Below, piece after piece: positions 43,517 to 52,206 of a DNA stretch of 64,000 nucleotides. The DNA is from Saccharospirillum sp039982735 (GTDB taxonomy: Bacteria > Pseudomonadota > Gammaproteobacteria > Pseudomonadales > Natronospirillaceae): contig NZ_JBDWXV010000003.1 in assembly GCF_039982735.1 (NCBI RefSeq), positions 1-64,000 on the forward strand, read 5' to 3'. The notes under the pieces were generated by a model. That model made no database searches and was not told the origin of the DNA. It saw nothing but the letters and a program-made list of their open reading frames with translations. The translations under genes and the position numbers were made by a program. How positions within the stretch are numbered: the first letter of the stretch is position 1; the number at the start of each line of letters is the position of its first letter.

Positions 43517-44269
43517 TTATTGTTCCAATATTTGTCGTACAGCGCCGGCCAAGCCTTCGAGTGCCTCCTCGACGATATCTTCACCCGCTTGCAGACTCGC
43601 CTTGGTGGCGTCACCAATACAACCGTTACGTGTCATTTCATCGTAAGTGTAATAGCCCTGTATCGGCTGACCTGGCCTTAAGCCTTCCCAGCGGCCGCCT
43701 TCGATAATGTCACCTTTTTCCAACAGATCTTCTCGTACAATGTGCGGTGCCAGGTAAAGCGCTTCTGAAACTTCCCGCTCGCAACTGTGACCATAGAGCT
43801 TGGAAGTCACATGTTTTTTGAAGGCCTCCTTCGCCGACGCCGTGGTCTTAGCGTGGTAGCATTCAACACCCAGCTCCTGAGTCAACATGGTGGATGCGAC
43901 ACTGAGTGTCGGTTGATTACCACCATGGCCATTAATGAACAGAAATTTGTCAATACCATGCTGCTTCAAAGACGTCACCATATCGCGCAAGAGACTGATT
44001 AAGGTTTCCGGGCGCAACGTAATGGTACCTGGGAAGTTCATATGATGCGGAGAGATCCCCATCGAAATGGTAGGAGCGACGATAACGTCTGGATAGAGGC
44101 GCTCAGCAAGCTTTTTTGACATTGCCTCTGCCAAGACACCATCACAGCTCTCTGCCATGTGCGGTCCGTGTTGCTCATGGGCGCCCACGGGGATAATGGC
44201 TATTTTCACAGTCTCCAGCGCCGTTTTAACTTCCGGCCAGGTCATGTCCGCTAGGATGAATGCACTCAT
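43517..44269 (-). CDS. Creatininase-family amidohydrolase
   Basis: 250 residues. IIPVGAHEQHGPHM (about 24-37), then SPHHMNFPGTITL, and FINGHGGNQPTL (about 110-121) hold the metal-binding His/Asp/Glu residues of the creatininase family, which hydrolyses cyclic amides or formamides. Members include creatininase, formamidopyrimidine deformylases and MftE. The substrate here is unknown. Just upstream lies a copy of the TTGGTATACCA operator (44339-44348), so it belongs to the regulon of the island. Confidence 0.88.
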   Translation of the reverse strand: MSAFILADMTWPEVKTALETVKIAIIPVGAHEQHGPHMAESCDGVLAEAMSKKLAERLYPDVIVAPTISMGISPHHMNFPGTITLRPETLISLLRDMVTSLKQHGIDKFLFINGHGGNQPTLSVASTMLTQELGVECYHAKTTASAKEAFKKHVTSKLYGHSCEREVSEALYLAPHIVREDLLEKGDIIEGGRWEGLRPGQPIQGYYTYDEMTRNGCIGDATKASLQAGEDIVEEALEGLAGAVRQILEQ

Positions 44270-44338
44270 TGTTATTACCTATCATAGATGTGTTTTTAAT
44301 AGCCCTGAGCTTTTTGACCAGAGTTATCAATGCCTACT

Positions 44339-44348
44339 TGGTATACCA
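44339..44348. promoter_or_regulatory. Operator-like palindrome 1 (TTGGTATACCAT)
   Basis: TGGTATACCA centre with TTGGTATACCAT context, 70 nt before the creatininase-family start. It is one of five near-identical sites seen in the island and is the likely target of the GntR regulator at 44453. Confidence 0.7.
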
Positions 44349-44452
44349 TATACCAACAATAGGCACAATCTCCACCATCTATTTTAAATTGAACAATCGG
44401 TCGCCAGAATCGGCATGGAGGCTTTCGATCCCATTATTGGACGAACGACAGG

Positions 44453-45115
44453 TCAGGCACAGCTCTGCAGCGCGACTTCGTGCGACAGACGGATATGATC
44501 TTCCAACAGCTGCCGAATCTCTGCTTCTTTTCGCGCCAGCGCCAGCTCAACCAACTGCTCGTGCTGCGCATCCAACGTCCCTCGAATAGCCGGGTTACGT
44601 GGAGCCTTGCGGCGATAACGATCAAATTGCTCGTGCAGCTGTCGAATGAACTTCAGCATCCAGACTGACTGGCAGCTCGACAGCAGAACGGCATGAAACT
44701 GAGTATGCAACTGCTCCCATTCTGCCTGGGGAACCCCCTTATTGCTGGCGTTCTTGAGCCGGTGGCCAGCAGCGAGCACTTCTGATTCCCAGTTAGCGTC
44801 ACCGTACCTGAGGGCCCGGCTTATCGCCATTCCTTCAAGCTCGACTCTGAGCTCGACGATATCCTGTAACTCATCACTGGTTAGTTTTGGCACCCGAAAC
44901 CCGCGTTGACTTTCCTGCTCCAACAAACCAACAGCCGCCAGACGACTCAAGGCCTCTCTCAGCGGGCTCAACCCGATCTGGTAAGTCGCTCGCAAAGAAG
45001 CAATAGCCAGCTTCTCACCGGCCTGGTACTGGCCGTTCAACAGGTCTTCTCGCAGTACCTCAAAAACCCTCCCCGACATCGAGCCCGATTCCTTATGAAC
45101 AGCGTTCTTGGTCAT
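44453..45115 (-). CDS. GntR-family (FCD-type) transcriptional regulator, probable master of the island regulon
   Basis: 220 residues from the ATG at 45115; the frame extends to 45283 across the operator and is not used. A GntR winged helix (FEVLREDLLNGQYQAGEKLA, then YQIGLSPLREALSRLAAVGL) is followed by an FCD domain with AQHEQLVELALARKEAEIRQ and the metal-ligand pattern H-x-x-F at QLHTQFHAVLL. A perfect TTTGGTATACCAAA palindrome lies 22 nt before its start, in the shared region with the divergent chromate-transporter-type pair. This location argues that it binds this site and autoregulates. Confidence 0.9.
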   Translation of the reverse strand: MTKNAVHKESGSMSGRVFEVLREDLLNGQYQAGEKLAIASLRATYQIGLSPLREALSRLAAVGLLEQESQRGFRVPKLTSDELQDIVELRVELEGMAISRALRYGDANWESEVLAAGHRLKNASNKGVPQAEWEQLHTQFHAVLLSSCQSVWMLKFIRQLHEQFDRYRRKAPRNPAIRGTLDAQHEQLVELALARKEAEIRQLLEDHIRLSHEVALQSCA

Positions 45116-45136
45116 AAAACTCCATATTTCTGATAT

Positions 45137-45150
45137 TTTGGTATACCAAA
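45137..45150. promoter_or_regulatory. Operator-like palindrome 2 (TTTGGTATACCAAA)
   Basis: A perfect 14-nt palindrome between the GntR gene (leftward) and the chrA-like pair (rightward). It is the most symmetrical of the five copies, at the position expected for autoregulation. Confidence 0.75.
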
Positions 45151-45296
45151 TGCCAAAAAATGCTTGACGGCACTTCTTAGATTGCCCTATGGTCTTAAAA
45201 ATCGATTTTTTCAATATTATCGAACTTAATGCTAATGGTCGACGGTAATATGGCGACCTGGGTGAATCGACAGGTACAAACACGCAGGACAGCAGT

Positions 45297-45872
45297 ATGA
45301 AATGGCAAGTACAACGAAACCTTCTGGTCTCTTTCCTTAGAACCGGACTGCTCGGATTCGGAGGAGGCCCTTCAATGATTCCTTTGATTCACGATGAGGT
45401 CGTCAAACGTCGCAGCTGGATGAGCGACGAAGAGTTCTCAGATGTACTTGCCATCGCCAACACTCTGCCGGGCCCGATTGCCACCAAGCTGCCAGGCTAT
45501 GTTGGCTACAGAGTAGCGGGGGCTCCCGGCTGCCTGGTATCGGTACTGGCTATCACCATACCCATGATCATTGCCATGGTCCTGCTGCTTGGGGTGTTTT
45601 CGATGTACCGTGACATTGCCTGGATACAGGGTATGGCGATGGGCGTGATACCCGTCGTCATGGTTATGATGGCGCAACTGACTTGGGACTTTTTCCAAAA
45701 GTCCTACGGTTCTCTTGGCTGGATACCCAGCCTATTGTTGATCGCTATCTCGACTGTATTGATTTATGGCCTGTCCATCCATCCGGCGTTTCTGATTCTT
45801 GCCTTGCTTTGTGCTGCTGTCGCTGTACCCAGTAGAGGGTTTACATCATTATTCGGGAGGAAGAAGTTATGA
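45297..45872 (+). CDS. Short-chain chromate-transporter (CHR) family protein, subunit 1
   Basis: 191 residues, one CHR domain. LLGFGGGPSMIPLIHDEVVK, then ANTLPGPIATKLPGYVGYRV, is the signature (F-G-G-x-x-A-x-x-P, G-x-x-P-G-P). About six membrane segments. Short CHR proteins work as pairs; the next gene is the second half and overlaps by 4 nt (ATGA). Substrate may be chromate, sulfate or an organic anion. Its position behind the GntR operator links it to the metabolic system rather than to metal resistance. Confidence 0.85.
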   Translation: MKWQVQRNLLVSFLRTGLLGFGGGPSMIPLIHDEVVKRRSWMSDEEFSDVLAIANTLPGPIATKLPGYVGYRVAGAPGCLVSVLAITIPMIIAMVLLLGVFSMYRDIAWIQGMAMGVIPVVMVMMAQLTWDFFQKSYGSLGWIPSLLLIAISTVLIYGLSIHPAFLILALLCAAVAVPSRGFTSLFGRKKL

Positions 45873-46399
45873 TCTATCTCAGCATCTTCTTTGCCTTTTT
45901 TGTCCCCAACATAATTGGTTATGGCGGCGGCCCGGCCATCATTCCGTTGATTGAAGCCGAGGTTGTGGGTCGATTCGGCTGGATGACAGCTTCCGAATTC
46001 GCAGAAACCCTGGCGATCGGTAATGCACTGCCTAGCCCCATAGCGACGAAAATGGCCGGGCAAATTGGATATGACATCGGTGGGATTACAGGTGCATTCG
46101 TCGCGTTATTCGCCACAGTTGCGCCTTCACTGATTTTAATGTTGGCTGCACTGGGGTTGATATACAAATTCAAGGATTCGCCTCGTGTCAAACGGATGAG
46201 TAGCTGGGTGCGCCCCGTGATTACAGTGTTGATGGGCCTACTGGTGATGTCCTTTCTCGGTGAAAGCATCGACGCGGCAGGTGTCTATCACACTGGCATT
46301 CTCGCGGTTATTGCGGCTGTTGCCCTATTGTATTTCAAGGTCCATCCAGCTCTGGTAGTCGTCTCCTCACTGGCTTACGGAGCCTTGCTTCTAGGATAG
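45869..46399 (+). CDS. Short-chain chromate-transporter (CHR) family protein, subunit 2
   Basis: 176 residues, one CHR domain in the partner half. GYGGGPAIIPLIEAEVVGRF and AIGNALPSPIATKMAGQIGY repeat the signature of subunit 1. GGAGGAAG precedes the ATG, which overlaps the stop of the first gene. The two probably insert in opposite orientation and form a heterodimer. Confidence 0.85.
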   Translation: MIYLSIFFAFFVPNIIGYGGGPAIIPLIEAEVVGRFGWMTASEFAETLAIGNALPSPIATKMAGQIGYDIGGITGAFVALFATVAPSLILMLAALGLIYKFKDSPRVKRMSSWVRPVITVLMGLLVMSFLGESIDAAGVYHTGILAVIAAVALLYFKVHPALVVVSSLAYGALLLG

Positions 46400-46467
46400 A
46401 TATTATACCGGGTAACAAATAACGTTTATTAAGCTTTAACGCTTTCGAAGATACTTTCAGGTGATAT

Positions 46468-46758
46468 ATGCCATTAATCAAGATACATAAGAACGGTGAA
46501 GCCCACGAAGGGGAAATCCCGGACAACTCAAACATGGTGGTAAGAGCGGGTATTCGCCAATTTCCTTACCCACACCTGAGCTATGGCTGTGGAATGGGGA
46601 AATGCGCCAAATGCATGTGCAAGATAATTAAAGGTGACACTGGCCTTCCAGAACCAAACTGGAAAGAAAAAAAGATGCTCGGATCAAAAATCGAGCAGGG
46701 TTACAGACTGGCATGTCAGCTATGGGTCAGTGACGACCTTGAGCTTTCTCAGCCGTAA
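46468..46758 (+). CDS. [2Fe-2S] ferredoxin
   Basis: 96 residues. Cluster ligands are Cys41, Cys46, Cys49 and Cys83 (GCGMGKCAKCMC and RLACQLW), the plant-type spacing C-x4-C-x2-C-x33-C. Cys51 is extra. It is a soluble electron carrier. A second ferredoxin with almost the same spacing lies at 50808-51098 in the HDO operon. It follows the CHR pair and may supply electrons to the oxygenase or an associated enzyme. Confidence 0.88.
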   Translation: MPLIKIHKNGEAHEGEIPDNSNMVVRAGIRQFPYPHLSYGCGMGKCAKCMCKIIKGDTGLPEPNWKEKKMLGSKIEQGYRLACQLWVSDDLELSQP

Positions 46759-47124
46759 AATCAGCTTCATTTACGTTAAACAAGGGCGTTGTACGAGTTA
46801 CTCACAAGAATTGTCGTAACTAACGAGACATGGAAGTATCAGAAGTATAAAAACAATACTGATTATAAATAAGTGGGCACATAAATAGCCCTCGCTCTAT
46901 CCGATACGCAGTTACTTTGATCCATAAGGAACCGTCTGCTGAATCACACGGTATAGGCACTCCTACGCCTGTTAAATGTGAAAGGATTTGAGCATCGGCT
47001 TACAAAAAACTACCCATAGATCGACAGAGGAGGAAAGCGACCCAAAATGACAAAAAATGACCATTTATCTGATTTTCTAACCGGTAAAAAGAATAGAATT
47101 AGCCAATAATGAAGGAAAGACCGA
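46759..47124. other. Intergenic region with a very short open reading frame
   Basis: 366 nt. A 20-codon frame at 47047-47109 (MTKNDHLSDFLTGKKNRISQ) follows AGGAGG at a long 13-nt spacing and ends 15 nt before the RidA-like gene. It could be a leader peptide or a chance frame. No operator of the GGTATACC type is present. Confidence 0.4.
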
Positions 47125-47598
47125 ATGCATGACGTCGATTCAAAGTTAAAAGCCATGGGTTTCGACCTTAGCCGAACCAATTCACCAGCCGGTAGTTATG
47201 TCCCACACCTGGCCCAAGACGGCCTGGTATTCATTTCAGGACAGACCTGCAAAAAGGATGGCCAGCTTATCTATCGCGGTAAGATTGGACGTGATCTGGA
47301 TCTGAATCAGGGGATTGAGGCGGCAAGACTTTGCGGCCTTAACCTGGTTGCTCAGCTTTTCGACGCTTGCAACGGTGATTGGAGTAATCTCGCACAATGC
47401 ATGAAGCTAACTGTTTTCATAAATTGTGCCGCTGACTTCGAACAAATGCCTAGAGTTGCAGACGGCGCGTCGAATTTATTACTGGACCTTTTCGAGGATA
47501 AAGGTAGACACACACGGTCAGCCGTGGGTGCTTATGCTTTGCCTGGCGGATCTTCAGTTGAAATCGAAGGTATATTCGCGTTGCTGCGGCAACAATAA
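47125..47598 (+). CDS. RidA/YjgF-family protein
   Basis: 157 residues. SYVPHLAQDGLVFISGQTCK, GIEAARLCGLNLVAQLFDAC and GRHTRSAVGAYALPGGSSVE fit the longer RidA subfamily. RidA proteins hydrolyse reactive enamines and imines. The usual catalytic arginine region is replaced by HTRSAVGA, where the Arg may fill this role. In this setting it could remove an imine formed by an amine-oxidising or dehydrogenase step. An AAGGAAAG ribosome-binding site precedes the ATG. Confidence 0.82.
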   Translation: MHDVDSKLKAMGFDLSRTNSPAGSYVPHLAQDGLVFISGQTCKKDGQLIYRGKIGRDLDLNQGIEAARLCGLNLVAQLFDACNGDWSNLAQCMKLTVFINCAADFEQMPRVADGASNLLLDLFEDKGRHTRSAVGAYALPGGSSVEIEGIFALLRQQ

Positions 47599-47624
47599 TG
47601 CAAAGAGTTTAAACAGGTGACATT

Positions 47625-49166
47625 ATGACTGAAGCTATACCTCTAACTCTGGCCCACTGGCTATATCTGGCGGGCATGTTAGCGATTTTCGTGACCATGA
47701 TCTTTCGTACTACGGTAGTAGTACCTGCTATCGCTGCAACCTTCCTGGTTGCCTTGGCATATACTGGTAGTCTGACCACCGCATTTACTGCACTGTTCAA
47801 TGCCAGTATTACTGCAGCCGGAGAGCTGTTTAATATTTTCCTGATCATCGCTATGATGACCGCCCTGTTAGGCTCTCTTAGGCATCTAGGTTCTGATCTG
47901 AAAATGATCATGCCCTTTCAGAAGGTTATGTCAAATGGTCACATCGCCTACATTGTGCTAGCGGGTGTCACTTATGTAATCTCGCTGTTTTTTTGGCCAA
48001 CCCCGGCTGTACCGCTTGTAGGCGCCATTTTGATTCCAGCCGCGATCGCTGCTGGCCTGCCAGCCATGGGTGCTGCCGTAGCGATTGCCATTGCCGGCCA
48101 GGGCATGGCGCTCTCTTCCGACTATATCATCCAGGTCGCACCTGGCATAAGCGCCGGTGCCGCAGGCGTAGATGTCGGTCTCGTAGCCGATCGCGCCTTT
48201 GTGCTCTCCCTCATTACAGGCGCTATTGCAATGTTGATCGCCTACCTGGGCTTTCGCAAGAACATCATGCAGCCAGACCAGGCACGTGTTCAAATATGGG
48301 AAAAAGGTGAGTCTCTGGAATGCCCAGAGACACTGGAAAAGCAAAAAGCGAGCAATAGAAACCGGCATATGGGCTCTTTCTCAAACAAAGCTCAACTTGC
48401 TCAGGCTGGATCGAAAATTGAGCACGAAAACGACCCGAACATCGATGTCTCAACCCTTCCAGCACTGGAACGCTGGTCCAATGTCTTCGCGATACTAGTA
48501 CCAGTAGCGTTCCTGGCCATCATCACCTATATGGTGATTGCAAAATACACCGACGCATTACCAACGCTACAAGGCGGTGATGGAGCGGCCCTGGTAGGTG
48601 GTGTAGCGGCATTTATACTATTGTTCGCCACATTCGCCGGAACTGGTCGAAAGTGTCTGACCGTCGCGGCTGATCATGTCACCGATGGTCTTGTGTTCGC
48701 ATTCAAAGCAATGGGCGCAGTACTGCCAATCGCCGGCTTCTTCTTTATGGGCAACAGCGAAACCGCCAGTGCAATATTGGGGGTCAGCGATGCACCAGGG
48801 TTCCTGTTCGACCTGGTGCAGTCCGTACAACACCTGATTCCTCAAAACGCTCTGTTCATGGGCATCGGGCTATTGCTGATCGGTATGGTCACTGGCGCTG
48901 ACGGCTCCGGCTTCTCCGGTCTCCCGCTGACTGGTGCACTTGCCGGTGCTCTGGGACAAACCGTCAATACAGATGTAGCTACCCTTGCCTCAATCGGCCA
49001 GATGGGTGCCATCTGGACGGGCGGTGGCACCTTGGTCGCCTGGTCATCCTTAATCGCTGTAGCGGGCTTCGCCCGAGTTCCCGTACTCGATGCAGTACGA
49101 GCACTTTTTATCCCCGTGGTGTGCGGCTTGCTGATCTCCACGGTAATCGGTGTCACCATCTGGTAA
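47625..49166 (+). CDS. Multipass permease, substrate unknown
   Basis: 513 residues with about 12 membrane segments. A glycine-rich re-entrant-like stretch (VAIAIAGQGMALSSDYIIQV) and a second one late in the chain (GSGFSGLPLTGALAGALGQT) suggest an ion-transporter-superfamily carrier. A hydrophilic loop of about 65 residues (about 215-280) separates the halves. It probably imports an organic acid or amine, but I cannot assign a family with confidence. It lies 26 bp behind the RidA-like gene, with AGGTGA before its ATG, and ends at a strong terminator. Confidence 0.75.
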   Translation: MTEAIPLTLAHWLYLAGMLAIFVTMIFRTTVVVPAIAATFLVALAYTGSLTTAFTALFNASITAAGELFNIFLIIAMMTALLGSLRHLGSDLKMIMPFQKVMSNGHIAYIVLAGVTYVISLFFWPTPAVPLVGAILIPAAIAAGLPAMGAAVAIAIAGQGMALSSDYIIQVAPGISAGAAGVDVGLVADRAFVLSLITGAIAMLIAYLGFRKNIMQPDQARVQIWEKGESLECPETLEKQKASNRNRHMGSFSNKAQLAQAGSKIEHENDPNIDVSTLPALERWSNVFAILVPVAFLAIITYMVIAKYTDALPTLQGGDGAALVGGVAAFILLFATFAGTGRKCLTVAADHVTDGLVFAFKAMGAVLPIAGFFFMGNSETASAILGVSDAPGFLFDLVQSVQHLIPQNALFMGIGLLLIGMVTGADGSGFSGLPLTGALAGALGQTVNTDVATLASIGQMGAIWTGGGTLVAWSSLIAVAGFARVPVLDAVRALFIPVVCGLLISTVIGVTIW

Positions 49167-49987
49167 ACTAACAAAAGACGTCGTGAAACGGTTCAGAGGT
49201 CACCCCCGCCTGGCGTTATGTCAGCTGGGGGTGGCCTTTTTTATCTTAGGTATCTGCAACAACACCTTGTTTTTGCAAACCCAAGCAGCGAATGGCAAAA
49301 GCTGAGTTAAAGATCAGGATGCTATGAAGACCCACGGCACTTCGACTCAATAACTAAAACAATGTACGAGTCACCAGGCACACTCTATTACTCAGGTGGA
49401 CTATGTTATTTATAGATGATGATGTCTCACTGGCTTTTGTCACTAGCGGGGACGACACGCCCCTGACTCGGCAAACTAAAACTGGGATGTTTACAGCTGG
49501 AGTCACTGTATTCGACAGCCGGTGCCGGAAGTCACCACGCTGTCTATTTGAAGCGATAAAGAGCAGCAATTAGCCATCAGTACCGGTGCGGTCGAGACCG
49601 GTTCAGGGCTGCCTGAAAGAGGTGGAAAAACTTTTACTGTACTGTGAGCAAGCCTGGGGATCGCTGGCTTCAATGGATCATGCTTAAACGACTAAACCTG
49701 CCGAACCGGGAGTTGTTATGGCCTATTTTAATATTGCCAGTCCTACGGAACCCTTAAAGGAGCAAGCACAGTAGTGTTGGAGGTTGAAAAGCTGCCTAAA
49801 CCTCAGCAGGGTCACAAGAGTTCCAGACACAAAAGAATCCCGGGCTTTGCCGAGATAACAGAATTCTACCGTTAACGGGTGTAATATTGAATGGCATGCT
49901 AATCTTCGATTGACAAACCCATCGATAAAGAACAGGCCTGACAATCAAAGATTAATCTGGTAGTAAGACACCAGTTGCGTCCCAACT
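49167..49987. other. Gene-free segment, 821 nt
   Basis: Holds the terminator at 49198-49242. Short open frames (for example a 57-codon one from about 49402) have no recognisable family, composition or ribosome-binding site. It may be decayed coding DNA, but no source gene is recognised. Confidence 0.5.
49198..49242 (+). terminator. Intrinsic terminator after the permease gene
   Basis: GGTCACCCCC/GGGGGTGGCC arms with one wobble pair, an inner short stem and six T immediately after. Confidence 0.88.
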
Positions 49988-50794
49988 TCAGATTCCAATC
50001 TGCAACGGGTCAGCGATGCCCTTAAGCACCTTACAAACACTCATGGCTACGATGTACCCTGTTTTGGGGTTAGAAGGCGAAGGGGTATTTTCGACCTCTA
50101 TTCGAACCGAGCCAAAGTGACCCGCCGCTGTAATTTCATGGATATTTCTATTGATGGTCGGGTCGGCGATTACACGAACTTCCGTCCTCTCGAATCCAAC
50201 TCCGGCCAGGCTAAGCGCAGCCGAAACATTGACGCTTTCGGGAAACAGGCGCGACGATTCCCGTGCGTTGCCTTCGTAGATCACCACGGGCTCTGTGACT
50301 TCGTCCAGGTTCACTACTTTCTCAGCATAAGTTCCCCGCCACGCTTTAAGCGGTTTACGGGTCGTAAGCCGAACAAAATCCAGTTGTCCCTGTGACGCGG
50401 CCGCAATACGATCCAGTCCTGCTACAGCCGCAGATGGGACATAGACACGGCGGCCGGACTCACGAGCCGCAGAGATTAGCTTATCGTACAACTCCTGTTC
50501 GTTTAATGCTCCCACAGATACTATTACGAGGTCTCGTCCGCACTCCAGTGTACGCTTTCCGTATTTCGAGACAGATGCATGACCAGCCACCTCTACCACT
50601 ACATCCATAGACTCTCTGAAGAATGCCTCTTCACTGTTTGTCAGTAGACTAGCATCGTCTATACTATCTATATATTTTTTTCGGTCGCGAACGAGTATCG
50701 CTACCGTCCGGCACGATCCCGCCGCACCCGACTGAATCTTCTTATAGATGTCCTGGCCGGCCGTTCCAAAGCCAATAATTCCTATTCGAGTCAT
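49988..50794 (-). CDS. L-aspartate dehydrogenase-like (NadX-family) oxidoreductase
   Basis: 268 residues. RIGIIGFGTAGQDIYKKI has the NAD(P)-binding G-x-G-x-x-G (Gly8-x-Gly10-x-x-Gly13). MDVVVEVAGHASVSKYGKRT, DLVIVSVGALNE and the catalytic-region sequences TTRKPLKAWRGT, SVNVSAALSLAGVGF and NIHEITAAGHFGSVRIEVEN match NadX. It ends with SNPKTGYIVAMSVCKVLKGI as in the family. NadX makes iminoaspartate from aspartate, but no quinolinate-synthesis gene is nearby, so a catabolic role on another amino acid or imine is plausible. It is the last gene of the HDO operon, with GAGGGG before its ATG. Confidence 0.88.
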   Translation of the reverse strand: MTRIGIIGFGTAGQDIYKKIQSGAAGSCRTVAILVRDRKKYIDSIDDASLLTNSEEAFFRESMDVVVEVAGHASVSKYGKRTLECGRDLVIVSVGALNEQELYDKLISAARESGRRVYVPSAAVAGLDRIAAASQGQLDFVRLTTRKPLKAWRGTYAEKVVNLDEVTEPVVIYEGNARESSRLFPESVNVSAALSLAGVGFERTEVRVIADPTINRNIHEITAAGHFGSVRIEVENTPSPSNPKTGYIVAMSVCKVLKGIADPLQIGI

Positions 50795-50807
50795 ACGCCC
50801 CTCGGTT

Positions 50808-51098
50808 TTACTTTTTCACTTCCCAGGAAACTTCCACGTCACCAAGAATGAAGGTTTGACAACCCAGCCGATAACCGTTCTCAATGTCTTCATCGCTGAG
50901 GATGTTACGCTCTTTCTTTTTTACCGGGTCAGTATTTTCCAAACCTTTGTCAATATGACACTTACAGGTCCCACAATTACCGCCTCCGCATTTGAACGGC
51001 AAACCACACTGCTCCCGCAGAGATACGCGCAAGAGGTTCGAATTTTCAGCCACAGAGACCGTCTTTCTATCGTTTGTTACGAATACAATATCAACCAT
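50808..51098 (-). CDS. [2Fe-2S] ferredoxin
   Basis: 96 residues. Ligands Cys37, Cys42, Cys45 and Cys80 (KCGGGNCGTCKC and RLGCQTF), plus an extra Cys47, in plant-type spacing. It is very similar in design to the ferredoxin at 46468. It sits directly after the reductase gene (25 bp) and likely shuttles electrons from it to the diiron enzyme. Confidence 0.88.
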   Translation of the reverse strand: MVDIVFVTNDRKTVSVAENSNLLRVSLREQCGLPFKCGGGNCGTCKCHIDKGLENTDPVKKKERNILSDEDIENGYRLGCQTFILGDVEVSWEVKK

Positions 51099-51123
51099 AA
51101 ACCACCAGCCTGAACAGCGCGAC

Positions 51124-52134
51124 CTAGGCCGCGGCTATTTCATGAGTAAAGTTGAAGCTGTCCGAGTAGATTCGATCTACCGGCAAACCTCGTTTGATGA
51201 ATGCATCCTTGGCTGAATCGATCATCGGGGGGGGACCGCACAAATAGGCATCGAAGTGAGACAGATCGTTGAAGTCTTCACAGACTGCAAGATGCACGTA
51301 TCCATTGCGACCGGCCCAATCGGGTTCTGGCTGGGATAGAACCGGCACATAGTGGAAATTCTGAAAGTCTTTCTTCAAATCTCTCAGTGCATTGTCCATA
51401 TACAGATCAGCGTGACCACGAACTCCCCAGTATAAAACGATCTGAGGCGTATCCTCACGCTCTCGCAACGACTCAACAATTGCCTTAATCGGTGCCAGAC
51501 CAGTACCGCCGGCTACCAGCAATATCGGACGCTGGTCTTCAGAGCGGTATTTGAATTCTCCCAATGGCAGCTCAACATCGAGCGTGTCACCTATCTGGTA
51601 TTGCTCATAGAGCCGCTCAGTGAAACGCCCGCCTGGAACGCGGCGAATATGCAAGTCGAATAGACCGCCGCTCGGTGGTGATGCCATGGAAAAGCTACGC
51701 GGCGTACCGTCCTCCAGCATGATATTCAGGTATTGTCCCGGGTGAAAGCGAACGTCCTGTGCAGAGGGAATGCGCAGAACCAGGTGAGTCACATCATGAG
51801 ACAATCGCTCTAAACCCTTGATTGTCGCCGTGTGGTAATCCGGAGCAATGTAGTCCTCGGCCCTAACCGTTGCGCTGATCGTCAGGTCCGATGTCGGATG
51901 CGCTTGACAGGCGAGTGCATAGCCCTGCCCAGCCTCTTCCTCGCTTAGCCCAAAAGGCATTTCTTCATATTCTACACCGCCTTCCAGCAACTTGATTCTG
52001 CAGGTTCCGCAACCACCGAAGCGGCAATCGTGTGCCAAGGCGACTCCAGCCCGTTCAGCCGCATCCAATAAAGCTTCACCCGGATTTACTTCAAAGGAAT
52101 CCGATGTCTCCTTGATTGTTATTTTATAGGTCAT
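51124..52134 (-). CDS. Ferredoxin-NAD(P) reductase with N-terminal [2Fe-2S] domain
   Basis: 336 residues. The N-terminal ferredoxin domain has Cys37, Cys42, Cys45 and Cys76 (HDCRFGGCGTCRI and LACQAHP). An FAD domain (about 95-205) has GTPRSFSMASPPSGG, the flavin-binding R-x-x-S motif, and the NAD domain has LLVAGGTGLAPIKAIVE and YLCGPPPMIDSA. This layout matches reductases of multicomponent mono- and dioxygenases (phenol hydroxylase or Asc/CDP-glucoseen types). GGAGG precedes the ATG. It provides NAD(P)H electrons to the system. Confidence 0.93.
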   Translation of the reverse strand: MTYKITIKETSDSFEVNPGEALLDAAERAGVALAHDCRFGGCGTCRIKLLEGGVEYEEMPFGLSEEEAGQGYALACQAHPTSDLTISATVRAEDYIAPDYHTATIKGLERLSHDVTHLVLRIPSAQDVRFHPGQYLNIMLEDGTPRSFSMASPPSGGLFDLHIRRVPGGRFTERLYEQYQIGDTLDVELPLGEFKYRSEDQRPILLVAGGTGLAPIKAIVESLREREDTPQIVLYWGVRGHADLYMDNALRDLKKDFQNFHYVPVLSQPEPDWAGRNGYVHLAVCEDFNDLSHFDAYLCGPPPMIDSAKDAFIKRGLPVDRIYSDSFNFTHEIAAA

Positions 52135-52206
52135 AACTACCTCCGGTGATGTCTCACCTTACCGTCTTCGACATGGTCGGCCGGTATGGCACAGACCAAT
52201 ACGAAA

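Noticed and set aside
45297..46399. Chromate-resistance operon
   Set aside because: Only the CHR pair is present, with no chrB or other metal-resistance genes, and the regulator is a FCD-type GntR protein.
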